From: Magnetococcus sp. PR-3
GTDB taxonomy: Bacteria; Pseudomonadota; Magnetococcia; Magnetococcales; Magnetococcaceae
Assembly (NCBI RefSeq): GCF_036689865.1
Contig: NZ_JBAHUQ010000017.1
Span: 51,260 to 115,259, forward strand
Reading direction: 5' to 3'
Length of the DNA stretch: 64,000 nucleotides
Numbering within the stretch: the stretch's first letter is position 1. More notes on this DNA, generated by a model. The model searched no databases. It was given only the letters and a program-made list of their open reading frames with translations, and was not told the origin of the DNA. The DNA is not shown here.

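Noticed and set aside
23815..64000. Giant gene as a type V autotransporter
   Set aside because: There is no Sec signal peptide, and no beta-barrel is visible because the end lies outside the window. The TolC/HlyD operon next door fits better.

Overview
The window looks like a mid-GC Gram-negative bacterium, because it encodes outer-membrane TolC and periplasmic HlyD-type proteins and a surface-glycan locus. Giant proteins with an N-terminal LEPR-XLL-like tag occur in marine proteobacteria. A Magnetococcus-like or other marine proteobacterial source is my guess and cannot be proven from the sequence.

Region 1 (1-12.5 kb) is a surface polysaccharide locus. It holds an asparagine synthetase (cut by the window edge), a PLP sugar aminotransferase, an NAD-dependent sugar epimerase, a fused sugar oxidoreductase/N-acetyltransferase (WbpB-like plus WbpD-like), a Wzx-type flippase, a radical SAM/SPASM protein, a polytopic membrane protein and two GT4 glycosyltransferases. 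Aminotransferase, oxidoreductase and acetyltransferase together suggest a nucleotide-linked acetamido sugar of the GlcNAc3NAcA type. A stand-alone OmpR-type response regulator follows at 12.7-13.4 kb.

Region 2 (13.7-22.0 kb, minus strand) is a tightly packed five-gene operon: TolC, HlyD, GAF-HlyD, PqqD/M50 protease-HlyD fusion, and a 624-residue protein that I read as a truncated SecA homologue whose ATPase motifs have been lost. Four junctions overlap or nearly touch (14 nt, 4 nt, 3-nt gap, 4 nt). No ABC ATPase is present. An AraC-family regulator (22.1-23.2 kb) lies upstream of the operon.

Region 3 (23.8 kb to the right edge and beyond) is one uninterrupted reading frame of more than 13,395 codons. 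In order it shows a LEPR-XLL-like tag, an autotransporter-type PATR element, 17 modules of about 200-250 residues with Ca-binding-type loops (seven of them duplicated as a block about 6.2 kb apart), a beta-rich unassigned region, a short RTX block, and a very long filamentous-haemagglutinin-like beta-helix with a C-type-lectin-like insertion.

I infer that regions 2 and 3 form one system: a dedicated, TolC-dependent export apparatus for a megadalton surface adhesin. The M50 protease-adaptor fusion and the SecA-like pseudo-ATPase would take the place of the usual type I ABC transporter, and the AraC regulator and a 20-bp FNR-like palindrome would control it. This is the most interesting candidate in the window.
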